Part shown: one piece after another, positions 5,825-8,225 of the stretch
How the letters are laid out: each line of letters starts with the position of its first letter
Numbering within the stretch: the stretch's first letter is position 1
Assembly: GCA_964419545.1 (NCBI GenBank)
Contig: CAYQQU010000129.1
Coordinates: 1-8,225, forward strand
From: CAYQQU01 sp964419545
GTDB lineage: Bacteria > Bacteroidota > Bacteroidia > Chitinophagales > Saprospiraceae
Length of the DNA: 8,225 nt
Direction: 5' to 3'
Made by a program: the position numbers and the translations under genes
Notes under the pieces: generated by a model
The model's input: the letters and a program-made list of their open reading frames with translations, nothing else
The model's database searches: none
Told to the model about the DNA's origin: nothing

Positions 5825-6005
5825 TAATGGGTTGAGGAGTTTATAAGTGGATCAGTAGCCAAGGAGTGCGCCAGTGAAGACACCAACTTACTACCACAAA
5901 TTCACTTCTCCTCTTCTCCACCCAAAAGATACTTTTTCTACTCTCAGCGATCAGACGGATAAGGCTGGTTTTTTTCTCCGAATAGCCATATCTTAAAAAG
6001 AAAAA
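5825..6005. other. gene-free spacer before the Uma2 gene
   Basis: No supported gene, RNA or clear promoter is visible here. The stretch becomes AT- and pyrimidine-rich (several short T and CTTCTC runs at about 5899-5975) and ends in an A-rich leader, AAAAAGAAAAA, directly before ATG 6006. A-rich leaders of this kind are common before Bacteroidota genes and may take the place of a Shine-Dalgarno. With 5630-5824 it makes up a 376-nt gap between coding regions. Confidence 0.4.
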
Positions 6006-6584
6006 ATGATCACCGATATAGACAGCTTGGATACGCAGCAGTACTATACCTACCAGGATTATTTGACCTGGAATTTCAAAGAACGAGTAGAACTGCTGCT
6101 GGGGCGTATTTTTAAGATGTCGCCGGCACCTAATAGGAGACACCAGCAAATATCTATGAATTTGACTAAGCAGTGGCTGCGATTACTTGACAATAAGCCC
6201 TGTCACTTATTTGCTGCACCATTTGATGTCCGGTTACCCGTTTCGAGAGAAGCAAACCAAATAGATACCGTAGTACAGCCGGATTTATGCGTGATCTGTG
6301 ACGAAAACAAGCTGGATGAGCAAGGCTGTAACGGCGCCCCCGATCTGGTCATCGAGATCCTTTCTTCTGGAAATACCAACCGGGAAATGAAAGAGAAATT
6401 CGATCTCTACGAAGCCTCTTTAATCCCGGAATATTGGATCGTGGACCCAACCCGGGAGGATGTACTGGTGTATTATCTCAACAAGCAGCAAAAGTATATC
6501 GGTAGTAAACCCTTCGTCGCCGGTGAGCAAGTCATCAGCCTGGTTTTTCCGGATTTGACAATGGCGATTACGGAGATATTTTGA
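6006..6584 (+). CDS. Uma2 family (DUF820) putative restriction-endonuclease-fold protein
   Basis: This 192-residue protein has the PD-(D/E)XK-type layout of the Uma2/DUF820 family. It opens with YTYQDYLTW at 14-22 and ELLLGRIFKMSPAP at 29-42, then helix RRHQQISMNL at 44-53. QPDLCVICD at 91-99 carries D93. APDLVIEILSSGN at 111-123 carries D113 and E117, the expected metal ligands. K129/K131 and Y135 fall in the helix after it, and PEYWIVDP lies at 141-148. All core motifs are present, so it looks intact. These proteins are predicted nucleases of unknown biological target, abundant in Cyanobacteria and also found in Bacteroidota. It interrupts the polysaccharide locus and is itself flanked by a palindromic element and an S23 pseudogene, so it is probably an accessory insertion rather than an export component. 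Confidence 0.88.
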   Translation: MITDIDSLDTQQYYTYQDYLTWNFKERVELLLGRIFKMSPAPNRRHQQISMNLTKQWLRLLDNKPCHLFAAPFDVRLPVSREANQIDTVVQPDLCVICDENKLDEQGCNGAPDLVIEILSSGNTNREMKEKFDLYEASLIPEYWIVDPTREDVLVYYLNKQQKYIGSKPFVAGEQVISLVFPDLTMAITEIF

Positions 6585-6642
6585 GGAGTGTGTAACTTAT
6601 AGATTCTTCCTCTTATCAACTTATACCCCAAAAGCTATACTT

Positions 6643-6985
6643 ATGCGGCAGTTCGGTTTTGAAAAATTAACTGTTTGTCACAAAGCCAAGGAATTGGCAT
6701 TGGATATTTACCGGATCACGAAAACCTTTCCTAAATAGTCAGTTGCGGCGAGCGGCGATCTCCATACCTTCAAACCTGGCGGAAGGCGCCTCCCGGAAAA
6801 CGAACAGGGATAAAGCTCATTTTACTACAATAGCCTTCTCCAGCCTGATGGAAATCGCCAACCAACTGATCATCTGCTATGAATTGGGCTATATCGAAGA
6901 AGAAATATATCTGAAAACCCGAGCGCAAATCCAGGAAATCGGCCGTATGCTAAATGCCTTACGAAACGCACAAGAGAAAGAATAG
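6643..6985 (+). pseudogene. four-helix-bundle (S23 / 23S rRNA intervening-sequence type) protein gene, frameshifted by a short deletion
   Basis: ATG 6643 begins MRQFGFEKLTVCHKAKELAL..., typical of this family, and stops at TAG 6736-6738 after ...ITKTFPK. The match resumes in another frame at 6737 as SQLRRAAISIPSNLAEGASR, continuing through FSSLMEIANQLIICYELGYI to a stop at 6983-6985. Family members normally have about seven residues of the type EE-x-x-GLT between FPK and SQLRRA. The gap and frame change are explained by loss of about 20 nt at 6735/6736. Together the parts encode 31 and 82 residues, close to the usual total of about 120. The family is a small coiled bundle of unknown cellular role, common at junctions in Bacteroidota polysaccharide loci. 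A TTG at 6743 could allow translation of the last 80 residues, but helix 1 would be missing. Confidence 0.8.
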
Positions 6986-7103
6986 ATTTGATAAGTTGAG
7001 AAGTGTATAAGTTTGTTTCAAACTCATACACTCATCCTCTCATAAACTAATCAACTGCTCAAAAACTTATCCTCTCATAAACTTATAAACAAAAAATAAC
7101 AGC
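6986..7103. repeat. degenerate ACTYATAA-type repeats and hairpin before the ABC exporter
   Basis: This AT-rich spacer holds a 15-bp direct repeat, ATCCTCTCATAAACT, at 7034-7048 and 7069-7083. It also holds a hairpin, GTGTATAAGTTT at 7003-7014 pairing 11 of 12 with 7020-7031 across a 5-nt loop. Related ACTTATA motifs recur (about 7065, 7081, and on the other side of the S23 pseudogene near 6618). The pattern suggests a decayed array of roughly 10-12 bp units associated with the S23 gene. The hairpin lacks a T-run, so a terminator role is doubtful. Confidence 0.55.
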
Positions 7104-8225
7104 ATCAAAAATTTTCTAAAAAAGCACTTCTCCTCCCTCGCCTTCTTCTACCGCTACCTCCGCTACCGGCTGCTGCTGCTCCTGGTCGTGAGCATAGCCG
7201 TAGGTCTACTCGATGGACTGGGACTAGCCATGTTCCTCCCCTTGCTCGAGTTTGTGGCCGACAGCGGTACACAAGCCACCAACGAAAGCATGGGCAACCT
7301 CGCCTTCCTGCTCGATGGCATACGGGCGATGGGGCTAGAGCTGACGCTTACGGTGGTGCTGATGACGATGCTCGTCTTCTTCTGCCTCAAGGGCGTAGCG
7401 AAGTGGCTGGAAAGCTACTTGAATGTAATCTACCAACAGTACTTCATTCGGAAGATACGGGTGGAGAATATTGAGGCGCTGACCAATTACAACTACCAGG
7501 CTTTTGTGACCGCCGATGCCGGAGCCATACAGAATACACTGAGCACGGAGGTAGAGCGGGTGGTGCAAGCCTACCGCACCTACAGCCAAATGCTGCGGCA
7601 AGCCGTCATGGTGCTGACCTACGCCGGGCTCGCCTTCCTCGCCAACCCGGAATTTGCCCTCCTGGTATTGGTAGGCGGCGTGCTGTCCAACTTCCTGTTC
7701 AATATCCTTTACAAGAAGACCAAGCGCCTCTCCCAGCAGTACGTCAAAAGCAGCCACCGCTTTCAGGGGCTGCTCATCCAAAAGGTAGCCTTTTTTAAGT
7801 ACCTGAAAGCTACCGGCAGCATTCGAGCGTACGCCCAAAACCTGAAGGAAATGGTCTACGAGATTGAGGACTCGGTGCGTAAGATGGGAATATTAGATAG
7901 TATCATGACTGGGGTGCGGGAACCGATGATGATGGCTATTGTGGTGGGGACCATACTGGTGCAAGTGCAGCTGCTGGGCGGCAGCCTGTCGACTATCATC
8001 CTGAGCTTGCTGTTTTTTTACCGGGCGCTGAGCTCGGTGACGCAATTGCAAACATCTTACAACCGTTTCCTTAGCTTTTCCGGCTCCATCACCAATATGC
8101 AAGACTTTATTGCCGACCTGCGGCAGCAACGCGCCCCGAACGGGCAGGCGGCCTTCAGCGGATTTGATCGGGCGGTTCAACTCGATAACATGAGCTTTGG
8201 CTACCAGGCCGACGACCTGATCCTG
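7104..8225 (+). CDS. ABC exporter, fused membrane/ATPase type (3' end outside window)
   Basis: The frame is open for 374 codons to the window edge. Residues 1-22 are a basic amphipathic start (KNFLKKHF...RYLRYR). Membrane helices follow at about 23-48, 78-98, 165-180, 183-203 and 274-310, with a cytoplasmic helix pair (QQYFIRKIRVENIEAL, 111-126) typical of type-IV ABC exporters such as MsbA/PglK-like flippases. The ATPase domain has just begun at about 357 (AVQLDNMSFGY, with A-loop Y367); Walker A and later motifs lie beyond the edge. In this locus it most likely flips or exports a lipid-linked glycan or polysaccharide, but the substrate is not visible in the sequence. The start appears to be ATC at 7104: TAA at 7086-7088 closes the frame upstream, no ATG, GTG or TTG lies between, and the protein from KNFLKKHF looks like a normal N-terminus missing only Met. 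The next ATG (7227-7229) lies inside the first membrane helix. Confidence 0.85.
   Translation, partial: MKNFLKKHFSSLAFFYRYLRYRLLLLLVVSIAVGLLDGLGLAMFLPLLEFVADSGTQATNESMGNLAFLLDGIRAMGLELTLTVVLMTMLVFFCLKGVAKWLESYLNVIYQQYFIRKIRVENIEALTNYNYQAFVTADAGAIQNTLSTEVERVVQAYRTYSQMLRQAVMVLTYAGLAFLANPEFALLVLVGGVLSNFLFNILYKKTKRLSQQYVKSSHRFQGLLIQKVAFFKYLKATGSIRAYAQNLKEMVYEIEDSVRKMGILDSIMTGVREPMMMAIVVGTILVQVQLLGGSLSTIILSLLFFYRALSSVTQLQTSYNRFLSFSGSITNMQDFIADLRQQRAPNGQAAFSGFDRAVQLDNMSFGYQADDLIL

Noticed and set aside
5583..5846. 87-codon plus-strand frame, and the opposed minus-strand frame 5499-5819, across the palindrome
   Set aside because: Both are products of the hexanucleotide repeat and the palindromic element; neither resembles a protein family.
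7335..7838. 167-codon minus-strand frame
   Set aside because: It lies opposite the ABC exporter, whose membrane helices and family features are clear on the plus strand.

Overview
The window looks like a stretch of a Bacteroidota chromosome, most plausibly the Saprospiria (Lewinella/Haliscomenobacter-like). The basis is the gene families: a lipoprotein Wza-type exporter followed by a fused Wzz/BY-kinase, a UDP-glucuronate-4-epimerase-like SDR enzyme, and small GIY-YIG, Uma2 and four-helix-bundle (S23) genes between them. Weak or absent Shine-Dalgarno sequences fit as well. The assignment is inferred from protein character, not from a marker gene. All supported genes lie on the + strand.

Layout. 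1-83: end of an unidentified upstream gene and a short leader. 84-1549: a nucleotide-sugar epimerase whose 5' end has been split by a small GIY-YIG nuclease gene (139-444). A 37-nt piece of the epimerase start is present on both sides of the nuclease (93-129 and 458-494), and the downstream copy provides the start of the intact enzyme. 1577-1852: truncated small gene running into repeats. 1853-2419: no intact gene; three arrays of a 9-bp AATCCCGGN-type repeat (12, 5 and 10 units) separated by two copies of a 149-bp body. The last array abuts the exporter ATG. 2420-3199: outer-membrane polysaccharide export lipoprotein. 3302-5629: chain-length determinant/tyrosine kinase, TTG start, with a hexanucleotide-encoded Gly-Tyr tail. 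5661-5824: 164-bp imperfect palindrome with perfect 20-bp termini and a 3-bp TTA flank, resembling a MITE. 6006-6584: Uma2 (DUF820) nuclease-fold protein. 6643-6985: four-helix-bundle gene broken by a deletion of about 20 bp. 7104 to the window end: ABC exporter, apparently starting at ATC and cut off at the start of its ATPase domain.

How the genes fit together. Epimerase (sugar precursor), outer-membrane exporter, inner-membrane co-polymerase/kinase and ABC exporter are consistent with one capsule or exopolysaccharide locus. Nearly every junction between these genes holds an accessory insertion or repeat: a GIY-YIG gene, 9-bp arrays, a palindromic element, a Uma2 gene, an S23 pseudogene and ACTYATAA-type repeats. 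The most unusual point is the GIY-YIG insertion, which appears to leave its target gene functional by duplicating the target start and supplying a new, overlapping start codon.
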